Assembly: GCA_000611775.1 (NCBI GenBank)
Contig: KK106981.1
Coordinates: forward strand, 7,028,312 to 7,092,311
Length of the DNA: 64,000 nt
Direction of reading: 5' to 3'
Origin: Umbilicaria muhlenbergii
Lineage: Eukaryota; Ascomycota; Lecanoromycetes; Umbilicariales; Umbilicariaceae
Shown here: positions 32,430 through 43,159 of the stretch, in pieces
Position numbering within the stretch: position 1 is the first letter of the stretch
Layout: each line of letters starts with the position of its first letter
The notes under the pieces: model-generated
What the model was told of the DNA's origin: nothing
Database searches by the model: none
Seen by the model: the letters and a program-made list of their open reading frames with translations, nothing else
Translations under genes and position numbers: made by a program

Positions 32430-34372
32430 ATGCCGACTCTGGCGGTGACCAATTTCAATATCGTCTGTGCAACTCTCGGCGGCTTCATCACTCTCTTTGG
32501 CCTGGTTTCGTACCTTTTCAAAGAGCGCTTCTACCTGTCCGAAGCTCGTATGCTTGTTTCTTTGGGGTCGTTACACTGCTTCTGCTGACTAAAAGCAGTG
32601 ATATCCCTCTTGGCCGGCGTTACCTTCTCACCACATGCGGCGAATCTTATCAAACCCCTGGCCTATGCCGGTGGATCTCAAGAGAACCTCGAGGTTATTA
32701 CTCTGTATTTCACTCGCCTCGTCCTCGGGGTCCAATTGGTCCTTGCCGGCGTGCAGCTGCCGAGCAAGTATTTGCAGACAGAATGGAAGAGTTTGGCTTT
32801 GCTACTTGGGCCGGGCATGACGGCTATGTGGTTGTGTTCCTCTTTGATTATTTGGGGTTTAGTTCCTCACTTGAGCTTTCTTCACGCTCTTGCTGTTGGT
32901 GCCTGTGTTACTCCCACGGACCCAGTCCTGTCGAATTCTATCGTCAAGGGCAAGTTTGCGGATAAGAATATCCCCAAGGACTTGCAGAAGATCATTATTG
33001 CCGAATCCGGCGCAAATGATGGTTTGGGGTACCCGTTCCTTTTCTTGGCCCTCTATCTGATCAAGTATACCGGCAACGGTGGTGCTGGTCAGGCTGGAGG
33101 AGCGAGGCTGGCTATGGCCTATTGGTTCGGCGAGACTTGGGGCTACACTATCCTACTGAGTGTCGTTTATGGAACCACTGTTGGATGGATTGCCAAGGAA
33201 CTTCTTCATTTCGCTGAGGAGAGGAAGTTTGTGGATAGAGAGAGCTTTCTTGTCTTCGCCATTACTCTTGCTGTAGGTTGTCTTGATCATTTGTCCAGGA
33301 TACAGCCGCTAAGCTTTTGTCTTGCAGCTGTTCATCTTAGGCACTTGTGGAATGATTGGCAGCGACGATGTGCTGGCTTGCTTCGTTGCTGGGAACGCGT
33401 TTACCTGGGAGTAAGTGGTGACACGAGCCACGCTCTACTCGGGAATACCGACTCACAGCCTACAGTGATTGGTTTCGCCTGGAGACCCTCGATGACTCTT
33501 TGCAGCCAACGATTGATATGCTACTCAATCTGTCAGTCTTCATGTGGTTCGGCGCGGTATGCCCGTGGGCCTTGTTTGTGCACAACAATGTGATCCCGAT
33601 CTACCGCCTTATCTTTATTGGGGTTTTGATCCTCCTTTTCCGCCGTTTGCCTATCGTCTATGCCATGCACTGGAAGATCCGCCAGATCGAAGAAAAGCAG
33701 CAAGCCTTGTTTGTTGGATTCTTTGGGCCTATTGGAGTCAGCGCGGTCTTCTACTTGTACGTCACTCTGGAGTTCCTGAAGGCCATCACCGTGGATGGCG
33801 TTGAACGTGAAGATGCCGCGCGCTTGAGAGAAGTCATGACTGTCGTAATTTGGTTCCTCGCCATTTGCAGCATTGTAAGTCATTTCCGCCATACGTGTGT
33901 CACGGGTAGAGAGCTCACAGTCCAGATCGTGCACGGATTGAGCGTTCCTCTGGGAAAACTCGGGTATCACCTTCCACGCACCATCTCCTACGTTATCGAT
34001 TCAAGAGAAATTGAGGAGCCACAAACATTCCGCGTTCGCGAACGTGTACTCAACGAGCAGCCAATACTCCGCAATAGACACCGTCGACGCCTCAGCCGAC
34101 GCTCGCAGGACGAGCCTGCTCGTCCTATCTTCCGTGCTGGAGGGTCGATCATACATCCCGGGGTTTCGGGGGTGACAACGCCACGCGAACGCACGACGCA
34201 GGGAATCAAGCTTGAGGGTATGACTCGAAGCAACTCGATCAGCGGTAAACAAGGCGAGACGCCTGCGGGTGGCATCGAAGGTAGTACTGTGGTAAAAATC
34301 ATGGACAATGTTGGCATTCCGACGAACGTCAATGGCGCACCTGATCAGAAGGCAAATGAAGAAGGAAATTGA
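32430..34372 (+). CDS. Plasma-membrane Na+/H+ antiporter (Nha1/Sod2 type)
   Basis: Exons 32430-32547, 32599-33272, 33328-33410, 33466-33874, 33926-34372; 576 residues, all junctions in frame. The CPA1/NhaP-type transporter exchanges cytosolic Na+ (or K+) for external protons. Start MPTLAVTNFNIVCATLGGF is followed by about a dozen hydrophobic helices. The ion-binding region is conserved: VGACVTPTDPVLSNSIVKGK and IIIAESGANDGLGYPFLFLA with the paired Asn-Asp, then GTCGMIGSDDVLACFVAGNA. The C-terminal cytosolic tail is short (about 130 residues, basic and Ser-rich) compared with the several-hundred-residue tail of yeast Nha1, so it resembles the S. pombe Sod2 layout. Family and membrane location are firm; whether it prefers Na+ or K+ is not determinable here. 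Confidence 0.94.
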
Positions 34373-35189
34373 TGTCGTACATGTAACAACAAGAAAACGT
34401 GTTTTTGTATATTGATTTTTGATTTTATGGAGACCTTGAGTTTACGGCATGGCCCTCGTTGTTTGCCTTTCTGGCAACCTTTTCATGTTTAATATTATTG
34501 TAAACAGTAACGCTCTTTGTACATGCGTACAACAAAGGTCCTTTTATCCATTCGCCTTTTCGGTAGCCCCCCGTGGTGAGAGTGCTGAGATGGCCCACTT
34601 GCACGTCACCTCCTACGCCTCTCCAGCCCAAGAGGTCGCACGAAAGGGGATGCAAGCTCAACAGGAAGCCGACGAGTCCTCTGTGGTGTTAGCAGCTTAC
34701 AGATGGTGGCTCGATTGATTCCAACAGGCCTGCGGAGACTTTCAGTGGTTGTAGCGTTTTGCGCAGTTCGCCCTTGGATCTGGTTCAGAGGGTTTTCGGT
34801 AGGCCTTCTCGAGACGGTCGGGCGGACGAACGATGGTGGTTTGGGAGCGGTGGAGCGCGTCTGGATTTTCGTGAGTGCCTCCTTTGTGCGCGAGGCTATG
34901 GCTGTTGCGGTTGAGTTTGGGTTTCTTAGTGTCTCGTGGGTCCACCGGGTCTGCTGCGTGTTCGGGACTTTGGGGTTGGGTTGGATTTAGGTTCAGGGTT
35001 ACAGGGATCTTGGTCGCTGTGGGAGCTGACCCTTGTTTTAGAAAAGGAGGACCTTGGCTTTTGGAGAGGTCGCCTTGGTCGTCTGAAACTCACTTCCCGC
35101 ATCGACGAAGAATCGGCGAAGCCAACAGGCTGTCAATCCTTATTCGCAGTGAATTCTCTAGACTATCAAACATATGGCCAACTATCCAA

Positions 35190-35355
35190 ACAAGTGGCAG
35201 TCTTAGGGCTCCTCAGGCAGAGAAATCCGGAGCATCCTCTGCAGTGAAACAATAACGGAACTCAACTTTCTGCATCTGCCTTTCTAGCCCTCCCCGAAAC
35301 CCTCTTTAGTAGCAGAATAATATCGAGAGGTGCCTTCTCACCGGAAGACTGATAG
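35190..35355. repeat. Dispersed repeat family B, copy 2
   Basis: Core AGAAATCCGGAGCATCCTCT at 35221-35240, then GTGAAACAATAA (also in copy 3 as GCGAAACAATAA), and CCGGAAGACT about 115 bp after the core. Confidence 0.6.
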
Positions 35356-35614
35356 ACTGACACCTCTAACAAACAAGCTTATTTCCCCGCAATCACACCC
35401 TGTCCCTCCCCATTCGAGGAATATGATCGACCTGCCTTGTTTCCCCAACACCATCAGAGAGAAAAGAAGGGAGAATCCAAGTGCACATTGGCAGAAACAA
35501 GAAAAATGGGCAATATAATTTTGTCGGACTGCCTGGAGATGAAACACCAGGCTTCCCCGCAAACCGGTAACTTCCAAGGGAAATCCGGGGTGCGAGCTAC
35601 CCTCGCGTGCCTCG

Positions 35615-36073
35615 CCGGCTTGTCTCGGGACACCTTTCGCCACCTACCGAAACTAAAGCGGTTTCGGTTAGCTGGCGCCTCCATGCCAGGGTGAGCCAGC
35701 CCGCTTACATACTAAATTACTAGCGAAAACTTAGACTTCGCTAGGCAGGAGCAGACATGGCGGCGATGATGTTTGTATGTAAAACAAGTGTAATTTCTAT
35801 CTAAGTAATAGTAGAAGAGTCCAATGGAGGCCCCTGACTTCTATACGAAAAACCCCAGTTTCCCCGCAATACTCATATGCCTGCTTTTTTACCCCTGGAA
35901 CCGCACGAAAATTCCACTTTTCCGCAGCTTGACTAAATCGGGTATAAGTGAGGGCCTTGCAAGGACCCCCCGTACACCAGAATTTAGTGGGCGTGAGGTC
36001 CTTGCAAGGCCCTCACCGATCACAAATTTGGTTAGTTTCGGTAGGTGGCGAAAGGTGTCCCGAGACAAGCCGG
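35615..36073. mobile_element. Short inverted-repeat (MITE-like) element, 459 bp
   Basis: Ends are perfect 42-bp inverted repeats: 35615-35656 (starts CCGGCTTGTCTCGGGACACC) and 36032-36073 (its exact reverse complement). No coding capacity. The right part holds a separate perfect 20-bp hairpin. The perfect arms imply recent movement or a maintained structure. Target duplications were not resolved because the flanks differ. Confidence 0.7.
35948..36016. repeat. Perfect 20-bp stem hairpin
   Basis: GTGAGGGCCTTGCAAGGACC at 35948-35967 is the exact reverse complement of 35997-36016, with a 29-nt loop. It lies inside the 459-bp element. Confidence 0.85.
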
Positions 36074-36352
36074 TGCCTCGCTCGCGGGTCACAAAAAAAA
36101 AACTACACCAAATAAATGCTCTACCTTGAAAAAATCATAGCACCATCAAAACAGCTTCTAAATTTACAAAATCTCACAGCACATCAAATTAATATCTGAT
36201 CTATCAATTCTGTAATTTTCCCAGTAACCGGCCTTTATATTGCCATTTAAAATATTGTTGCGTATACAAGTAATCAATGGCCGAACCTGTAGATTAGGCG
36301 AAGGAAGTGAGCTTTGGTGGTCTTTTTTTTGTGACCCGCGAGCCTCGGTACC
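36072..36352. mobile_element. Second short inverted-repeat element, 281 bp, AT-rich
   Basis: The left end (GGTGCCTCGCTCGCGGGTCA from 36072, followed by poly-A) is mirrored at 36313-36352 (poly-T, then GTGACCCGCGAGCCTCGGTA). About 22 bp of the arms pair with few mismatches, plus the A/T tracts. The interior is AT-rich and non-coding. It starts where the 459-bp element ends. Confidence 0.55.
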
Positions 36353-36473
36353 GTGTGTCTGGGTAACTAATTTAGCCTCTCCGTGCCCCCCACTGTCTGG
36401 AGGAAGGTGATACTTTGGCCTAAAAGGTAGCCGAACAGGTACATACACTCCTTACGCCTGATGCCGATCATCA

Positions 36474-37012
36474 GTGATGCTCCGCTACTCTGATCTTTGC
36501 TGTTGTACTAGCAGCTGGCCCCAGCAGCAGCTCGTCCTTGACACCGAGGGACCGGCTGAAAGCAATGATGAAACATTGATCCCCAAAAACGCTACTGGAT
36601 GTAAACATATGGCGGCTCTTGATCAATACGCAATTCCAAACGTGTCGCGCGTAAGGCGAGGAAGTTCACAGAAAGGCTCTGGCATCTTGTGCGACCCACA
36701 GCCAGCAGCGTCTATCTCAATGTCGAGGAGAAATGTCACCATGTTGCGTGCTGAGGTGGCCTTGACTTCTTGAAGACCGGGCAGAAAGGATCTCGTTCGA
36801 CAACGTCCTGGAGTCTGACAGTGCTAGAGAAGTGCGAGACCGGATCTTTCATGCGGTTTCCCTCTTTTCACGTCTTACTACCGGAACACGGTGTTTCGGA
36901 GAGTTATCGGTCCTAGCGAATGAGCATCCAACGGACCCCTCCACCACTGATATTTCTATCAAATGCCTCAAAGTACGACTGCAAGACATGCAGCGTACGG
37001 GTTGATTGGTCT
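36474..37012 (+). pseudogene. Possible decayed or unrecognised gene fragment
   Basis: Two plus-strand open segments in different frames have protein-like composition: one ending at 36773 (LRAEVALTS at its end) and one running from about 36774 to 37012 that includes RDRIFHAVSLFSRLTTGTRC and CFGELSVLANEHPTDPSTT. No splice pair joining them convincingly was found and no family was recognised. It could be a decayed gene, part of a multi-exon gene I could not model, or chance. Confidence 0.25.
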
Positions 37013-37449
37013 GGCCACTCGATCTCTCGTAGGATACCATTATTAATTTGTCACCTGCAAGTTTCTTCCAGAAGGCACGCTTTCACCGAGCTGATTGCAG
37101 GCGTTCAACAACTTCTTCCATTAGAGGCGATGATGATAGCGAAGGCGCACTTTCTTTGCATCTAAGTTCTGATGCGGATGAATGCACAATGTGAAGGTCG
37201 GGAGAGAACCTCTCAGCGGGCCCATGTCCGTAAATGGGCCTCGCTGACGACGCAGGCCTGCGGATGCGGGTGCATTCACTCAGTGCGACGTGGCTTGGCT
37301 TGACTTGATGCAGGGACTAAACACCGTGCAACAGGGCTACCCTACCTTAGTGCTTATCACAATGCTCGCTCCTGCATCTGCGTTTGCAAAGGACTCATAC
37401 TCAATCAAAACACTACGCCATCTCATTCGCCAAAATTAACAGCACCACC

Positions 37450-38903
37450 ATGGATGCCACCCCGAACGATCAGGTATACTCTGCCAGGGCTATAATCTCG
37501 TACCCACCTGTAGAGGGGCGTAAGTGGCAGCTGGAGGACGTGACGTTCAAGGAAATCGGAGATGACGAATTGCTCGTTCAGATGGTAGCTACAGGCATTT
37601 GCCATACAGACCTGGCTATTGGAAGCATTGTCCAGTTGGCTGGCCCTGTCCCTAAAGTACTCGGTCATGAAGGTTAGTGCTTTCAGCTATGTTGGTATAC
37701 TACAGCAAAATCGAAGCGAAAACATTGCTGAAGCTCTCCAGGTGCTGGTTACGTCAAGAAAGTTGGCTCAAAAGTCCGCGTGGCGAAAGTCGGAGATGCT
37801 GTGCTCATGTCTTATGCATACTGTTCCTCCTGTCAGCCCTGCAGGGACGGCCAGCCTTCATGTTGCGACTCGTTTTCGGAACTCAACACTGGTGGCAAGC
37901 CGGATTCTTTTAGAGGTACTTCAGGCATCGAAGTGGGAGGTAGTTACTTTGGGCAATCGAGTTTCTCGAGCTTGTCGGCTGTGCGCGAATGCTCTGTCGT
38001 CAATGTATCTGCCCTCATCAAGAGCGAAGAGGAGTTGAAGCTATTCGCGCCCTTGGGATGCGGCTTCCAGACTGGCGCCGGGACGGTGACTAACCTGGCC
38101 GACACAACTGAGAAGGACACGGTAACAATCATGGGACTCGGAGGAGTGGGGTTGGCAGCAGTTATGGTGAGCGCTCCTTTGGGGTCGAGTGCGAGACACC
38201 TTGCTGATAAGAGTATATAGGGCGCTAAAGTGAAGGGAGCCAAGACAATCATCGGAGTAGACAGAATTCCATCCCGAATAGAGCTTGCGAAGAGCCTCGG
38301 AGCGACACATGTAATCAACACCTCCGATTCGGACCTGGATCTAGTGCAGGAGATCAAGAGTAAGAGTCAAGGTGCTGGGACATCCGTTACCGTGGATACG
38401 ACAGGGAACGTTGATCTCATCACCAAAGGGTTAGAGATGACGGCCAAGGGAGGCCAGATGATCTTAGTAGGACTTATGCCCTTGGGTGCAGAACTGAAAG
38501 TACACCTAATTACTCATTTGATGGTAAGGAGGATGCCAGTTAACCTTCTAGGGCCAACGCTGAGATCCGTGCAATCCCTTAGGCCTCGAAATCGCTGCGG
38601 GGTAGCGTGGAGGGAGGTGTTGAACACAGCAAGGTACTACCCCTACTCCTCAAGTGAAAGGGCCCCAGCATTGTCTCACCCCGAGATAGTACGTTTCGCA
38701 GATGATCCAATGGTATCGAGAATCAAAATTCGCCATCGACAAACTCGTCAAATACTACCCGGTGGGTACATCTTTTCAGTCTTGATCAAGGAACAGAAGG
38801 CTTGCTCACGTCTGTTCCAATGTATGTGCAGGTTGAGGATTTTGAAAAAGCCGTATCGGATATGCACAGCGGTGCCACGGTGAAGCCAATCTTGATCTGG
38901 TAG
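37450..38903 (+). CDS. Zinc-dependent alcohol dehydrogenase (NAD-type, aryl-alcohol-like)
   Basis: Exons 37450-37672, 37742-38166, 38221-38523, 38583-38633, 38690-38761, 38832-38903; 381 residues. Catalytic zinc: GICHTDLAIG (Cys) and VLGHEG (His-Glu). Structural zinc cysteines: CSSCQPCRDGQPSCC. Rossmann fold: TIMGLGGVGLAAVM followed by GAKTIIGVDRIPSRIELAKS, whose acidic Asp suggests NAD rather than NADP. The C terminus reads YVSQMIQWYRESKFAIDKLV, then VEDFEKAVSDMHSGATVKPI. The last four exons are short (24 codons or fewer in three cases); taken without splicing, the sequence past 38523 looks frame-broken, but consensus-like sites restore the whole C terminus. The donor at 38634 (gtacta) is weak. 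The gene is 1.3 kb upstream of a CoA ligase on the same strand. Substrate (alkyl or benzyl alcohols) is unknown. Confidence 0.88.
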
Positions 38904-39208
38904 ATGGATATGCTTGGATGCCGCCATGCTGGTTTCTCGCTCGAGGAGGCAGACTGGACAGGGCGACGCAGGTGGACGTGTGCATGGCTTAGTATTCAAG
39001 CCGGTTCGATGATGGTGAAGAAAAGCGGACGGCTTTGTCGTCAATGCTCTTTCCATGATTCCCTTTCCTAGGATATGTTCTCGCTGAAAACTGCCTGTCG
39101 TTGTCGAAGGTAAGCAGGCACGGTAAGATACTCACTCGTCTTCGGTACCTCGTGCTTGATGCTCGCTTCGGCCCTTGGCACCGACCAGTTCACAAGGTAG
39201 AGTTCCAG

Positions 39209-39485
39209 AAGTCAGCCAACGGCGTGTGAGCGAAATCCAAACTAACAGCTAGTTTCCCACATTTACCGCTGTCTTGCCAACCGATCACTGCTGAGGGACT
39301 ACTGTTCGACTCGGGACTCTTCTCAATCCCTTCTCTCCCTCTACATTAGAGCTTCTTCAAATCTGTCTTGATGCTTGAGTAGTTGAGGCGACCTTCAGCT
39401 GAGAACTACCCCTTCTTTTGTTTCTGCAGTTTCACTTCTCAGGCTTTCAGCCCACTTATCCTGAGCTCGACTAGTAACTAGCTTG
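39209..39485. repeat. Dispersed repeat family A, copy 2
   Basis: Matches 20828-21322 in two blocks; the second (about 39346-39485) includes GTTGAGGCGACCTTCAGCT and CGACTAGTAACTAGCTT (copy 1: TGACTAGTAGCTAGCTT). Compared with copy 1 it lacks about 220 bp of the middle. Confidence 0.6.
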
Positions 39486-39710
39486 CGGATGGGGGAGTAG
39501 ATTGTGGGGTAAATGGTAAATCCTAGCTCGGCCAGCTGAAGGGCGGCAACGACAACATGGACAATTGTAAAGGCGTGCCGAGGTCTACCAGTGCTGAACA
39601 AGTGCCGAAGGCTGTACTACTTTGGACCTTGATCTTGTCAAGGCGAAAAGCATGTTATTCACTATGGCGCTCCAGGGCGCTTTCTTTCAATCTCAAGGCC
39701 ATCTGCTATT

Positions 39711-40064
39711 AATAGAGGGATTTAGCCACCCCGGTATAGTTTTTGAGCATTTTTTGAGCATATGCACGTTTTAATACTGTTTTGGTAAGACGGAGTTCTT
39801 AGTGGCCTTAAGTACGCGTCTCTGTTTTGATGACAGGGTATGGAACCAATAGCAATTTGGCTCAGTTGCTAGCGTAGTTCAGTGACTGAGCATATTTGCT
39901 CAGTGACTGAGCATATTTAGGTTTTGAGCAAATGCGCACGGGTGTACGGTAACTGTAAACAGCAGTGTAAGTGGTTTTGGAACAGGGAAACGCGTACTAA
40001 AACTCTGACCAACTGTATCTGTCTTAAAAACACCTCATGACCAGGGTGGCTAAATCCCTCTATT
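39711..40064. mobile_element. Short inverted-repeat (MITE-like) element, 354 bp, with TA at its ends
   Basis: The 25-bp arms 39711-39735 (AATAGAGGGATTTAGCCACC then CCGGT) and 40040-40064 are reverse complements with one mismatch. Bases next to the GAGGG core are TA at both ends, as for Tc1/mariner-type insertions. The interior repeats AGTGACTGAGCATATTT twice (about 39881-39918) and is non-coding. It lies 111 bp upstream of the CoA ligase start. Confidence 0.7.
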
Positions 40065-40175
40065 GGCTAGGTTGGAAGAAAGACAACCTCCTCACCAGTG
40101 CAGTGCTACTCCCCAACTATCCTCGAACACCATAAGACACGGCTGCCTGGTTACTCGTGTAGCCTTTAGTGAAAG

Positions 40176-42221
40176 ATGTTGATCAAATCCCACTACTCCA
40201 TCTCAATTCCTACCGTCGACCTCCTCTCCTACGTCTTTGGTATGCTGACCTGGATCACTTATTGAATACAGCTAACTTCGGCTTTCGAACAGAACGATCA
40301 CGCAATGATGCAAACGAGCCAATGTACATCAATGCCGACGACTCCTCACAGCGCTTGACAAAAGCAGAGCTGGAGGTGCTGGTTAGGAAACTTGGAAAAG
40401 GACTCAGAGAAAGAGGAAAGATCAACAAGGGCGATAAAGTGCTGATATGCGCGGCAAACTCGGTGAATCACATCATCAATGGCTCAGGCTGATCTCAGCA
40501 AGTATTGACTGATCTAAGATACGATACCCGCTCGCTTCTTTTGGGACTCTCTGCGCTGGTGGTGTTTTCACTGGAGCAAACCCTGCTTACACTTTTCCTG
40601 GTCAGTCCCCTACTTCTCGATGTATAGAGTGGATGCAACTGATTCCGCAGAACTCTCTCATCAACTGCGGCTCTCGGAGGCCAAGCTTGTGTTTACGGAT
40701 GCCGAACGCCTTCCCCTTGTGAAAAGAGCTGCGCAAGAAGTCGGAATTTCGGCAGACTCAGTATATCTGCTTGAGAGTAATGGAGAACCTCCTTCTATTG
40801 ATGATCTATTGGAATATGGGGAGCTCCAGTGGGAGAGGCTGGACCAGCTCGAAGATTTAACCCAGAGGTTAGCACTTCGGTGGTTCGTCCATGATCTATG
40901 GGTTTGACAGGTGCTCCAGAACGGCCCTACTCAACTTCAGCAGCGGCACCACTGGCATGCCAAAAGCGTGCATGGTCTCTCATCGCAATCTGGTGGCCAA
41001 TTGCGAACAAGCTATACATTTGGACGGTGTGGCTAGAGATAGACGGCAAGACCCAAATTACGCCTTGAAAGATATCCACTGTGCCTACCTTCCCTTGTTT
41101 CATGCGTGTAAGTCCCGTCTTCCGCCATAGCAGTCCCTAACCTAAGAGGCGCCTCTGCAGTGGGCCAAATGATGTTTTGCATTATGAATCTCAGAAGAGG
41201 ATGTCCCACGTACATCATGCCGAAGTTCACTCTACCACTGCTGCTGCAAGCCATCCATCGGTACAAGATCACCTACCTCATCCTCGTTCCCCCAATTGCG
41301 GTCCTACTTATCAAGAGCCCTCTGGTTTCCCAATACAACATTTCCAGCATCAAGTTTCTCCTCTGTGGCGCCGCACCCCTCGGCAAGGAAACATCCATGC
41401 AACTAGAGAAACTGTTCCAAGCAAACGACGCTGTCGTCAGACAAGGCTGGGGCATGTCGGAAGCAACTTGCACAGTGGCGCTCTTCGCTCCTGATGAACA
41501 CGATTCCGAGCATGTGGGGGTAGGATATTTGTGCGCTAACATGGAAGCGAAGATTGTCGCTGATGACGGCAGCGACGTCGGGTATGGGGAGAAAGGAGAA
41601 GCGGTGCTTCGGGGTCCCAATGTTTTCCAGGGCTACTTCAATAACCCAGAGGCTACGAGCGAGTCGTGGACGGAAGACGGGTGGCTCAAGACTGGAGACT
41701 ATGTGGTGGTGCAGCCCAATGGCTTGTTTTCGGTGGTTGACCGTAAGAAGGCTAGTACCCTCTGAGTCTTCTCAGGACCATCCTCTGACCAGAACACTAA
41801 CATCCCTCATTCTTAGGAATTGATCAAAGTCAAAGGCTTCCAAGTCGCGCCCTCCGAGCTCGAAAGCCACCTCCTCGACTGCCCGCTCGTCAACGACTGC
41901 GCCGTCACCAGGGTCATGAGGTTAAAACCCCTAATCAAAAACCCCACTTTCTCCCACTTTCTATGCATGAAACAACTGACCACTCATTTGTATTTCAGAA
42001 ATGGAGAAGAACACCCACAAGCCCACGTTGTCCCCACTAGCAAAGATGTAACTGCAGACGCCATCCACAAGTTCTTGGAACCTAGAATCACCGCCCACAA
42101 GCGTCTGACGGGCGGAATCGTCTTCACAGACGCTATCCCGAAATCTCCATCCGGCAAGATCCTCAGGAGGATGCTCAAGGATCCCAATGCTGATGGCGCT
42201 GCGGCGAGAGCCAGGCTCTGA
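40176..42221 (+). CDS. 4-coumarate-CoA-ligase-like acyl-CoA synthetase with peroxisomal PTS1 signal
   Basis: Exons 40176-40239, 40293-40462, 40519-40600, 40651-40867, 40911-41107, 41161-41750, 41817-41920, 41999-42221; 548 residues. The ANL-family enzyme activates a carboxylic acid with ATP and joins it to CoA. Motifs in order: A3 LLNFSSGTTGMPKACMVSHR, A5 QGWGMSEATC, GEAVLRGPNVFQGYFNNPEA, A7 WLKTGDYVVV, A8 SVVDRKKELIKVKGFQVAPS, and A10 PKSPSGKILRRML with the catalytic lysine. The protein ends in Ala-Arg-Leu, a valid type 1 peroxisomal targeting signal, as in many fungal 4CL-like enzymes. The intron 41751-41816 has a GC donor (AAG|gctagt). An in-frame alcohol dehydrogenase neighbour suggests a joint oxidative pathway (alcohol to acid to CoA ester), but a dehydrogenase for the aldehyde step is not present here. 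Substrate unknown. Confidence 0.9.
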
Positions 42222-43159
42222 GTCGAGGATCGGAAGGGTTGGCTGGACGCAGATCTCAGGTGTGGTCGGTTCATGGCGATGCGATCTTGCTTGCGCGTGT
42301 TTATAGTCTGCATCTGCTATGTTCGCTTTATATCTTGCACATCCGGCGCTCAGAGCTAGCATACTTCGTGCCCCATGTGAAAACTTCTACAAGTACGCAC
42401 AGTCCCAAGAGACGAGAAAGCTGGTGCAACAGCGCTGATGCAACGAGCTTCTGTTAGTAGTTCTCCAACCGTTGTGTTCATGACAAACCGGGAAGTCCTG
42501 GGTGTACGTTCCCTAGTGCGGAATCGCGATGGGCATGGGGCATTTCAATCACCACCTATGGACGTACCAGTCACCCACCGGACGCCTATATGGTCGAGGC
42601 GTCTATGTAAGCACTGCTCTCCCTTCGGTAGGCGACGTCCCCCAAGGCGTCGTCCCCCGTGGCGGTCCAGGGCGAGCAATGTCTAGATATGGTATTAGTG
42701 CAAAGGACCTCGAGGCCGTCTTAACCTCGTAGAAAGGAGAGGGACCGCAATCTCTCGATCTCGATGGCGTGATCGATTTTGTTTTGGGCCCCGGCATCCC
42801 TCACCCATGCGCCATGATGTTGAAGAAGCAGTGAGGTAGCTACGAGCTCTGCATGATGGATATGTACAAACCTATATACCGCACTAGATCTCCCTCTTCC
42901 GCCTCCCATCCATTCCTCCCTCCTATTCCTCTGTAACTCGCCACTGTTCACCAACGACGCAACTGTCCGCACGTGAGAACGCACATCCAATCGCGCCGTG
43001 GGTTGGCTGCGGACCCACCCCCCAATTACCCGCCGAAGCAGCCACGTTCTCAAAGGCCGGACGCAAGAAACCTGAGCCCTCCCGGCCATAACTTTTTGTT
43101 ACACAGCAACTCAATTCCAACCGTGACCCCATCTCAAGACGTTTCTGTCAGGTCTCCCA
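42222..43159. other. Intergenic region
   Basis: About 940 bp of convergent 3' flank. A 67-codon ATG-initiated plus-strand frame at 42529-42732 (MGMGHFNHHLWTYQSPTGRL at its start) is the only candidate; there is no supporting evidence. Confidence 0.45.

Larger units (their letters stand above)
34373..37449. other. Three-kilobase repeat-rich, gene-poor region
   Basis: No intact gene. From left to right: antiporter 3' flank; a GT-rich stretch with an unsupported 95-codon frame (34703-34990); dispersed repeat B copy 2; two abutting inverted-repeat elements (35615-36352); open segments with protein-like character (about 36474-37012); the promoter of the alcohol dehydrogenase gene. Confidence 0.5.
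38904..40175. other. Repeat-containing intergenic region between alcohol dehydrogenase and CoA ligase
   Basis: About 1.3 kb with no gene: contains repeat A copy 2 (39209-39485) and an inverted-repeat element (39711-40064), and must include the ligase promoter in its last 110 bp or upstream. Confidence 0.5.

Noticed and set aside
34703-34990. 95-codon plus-strand hydrophobic protein
   Set aside because: Hydrophobic composition follows from local GT-richness; no family or splice support.
38524-38883. Frame break at the 3' end of the alcohol dehydrogenase suggesting a pseudogene
   Set aside because: Three short introns with acceptable splice sites restore the whole conserved C terminus.
42529-42732. 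67-codon plus-strand small protein
   Set aside because: Starts with ATG but has no supporting signal; could be chance in a convergent gap.
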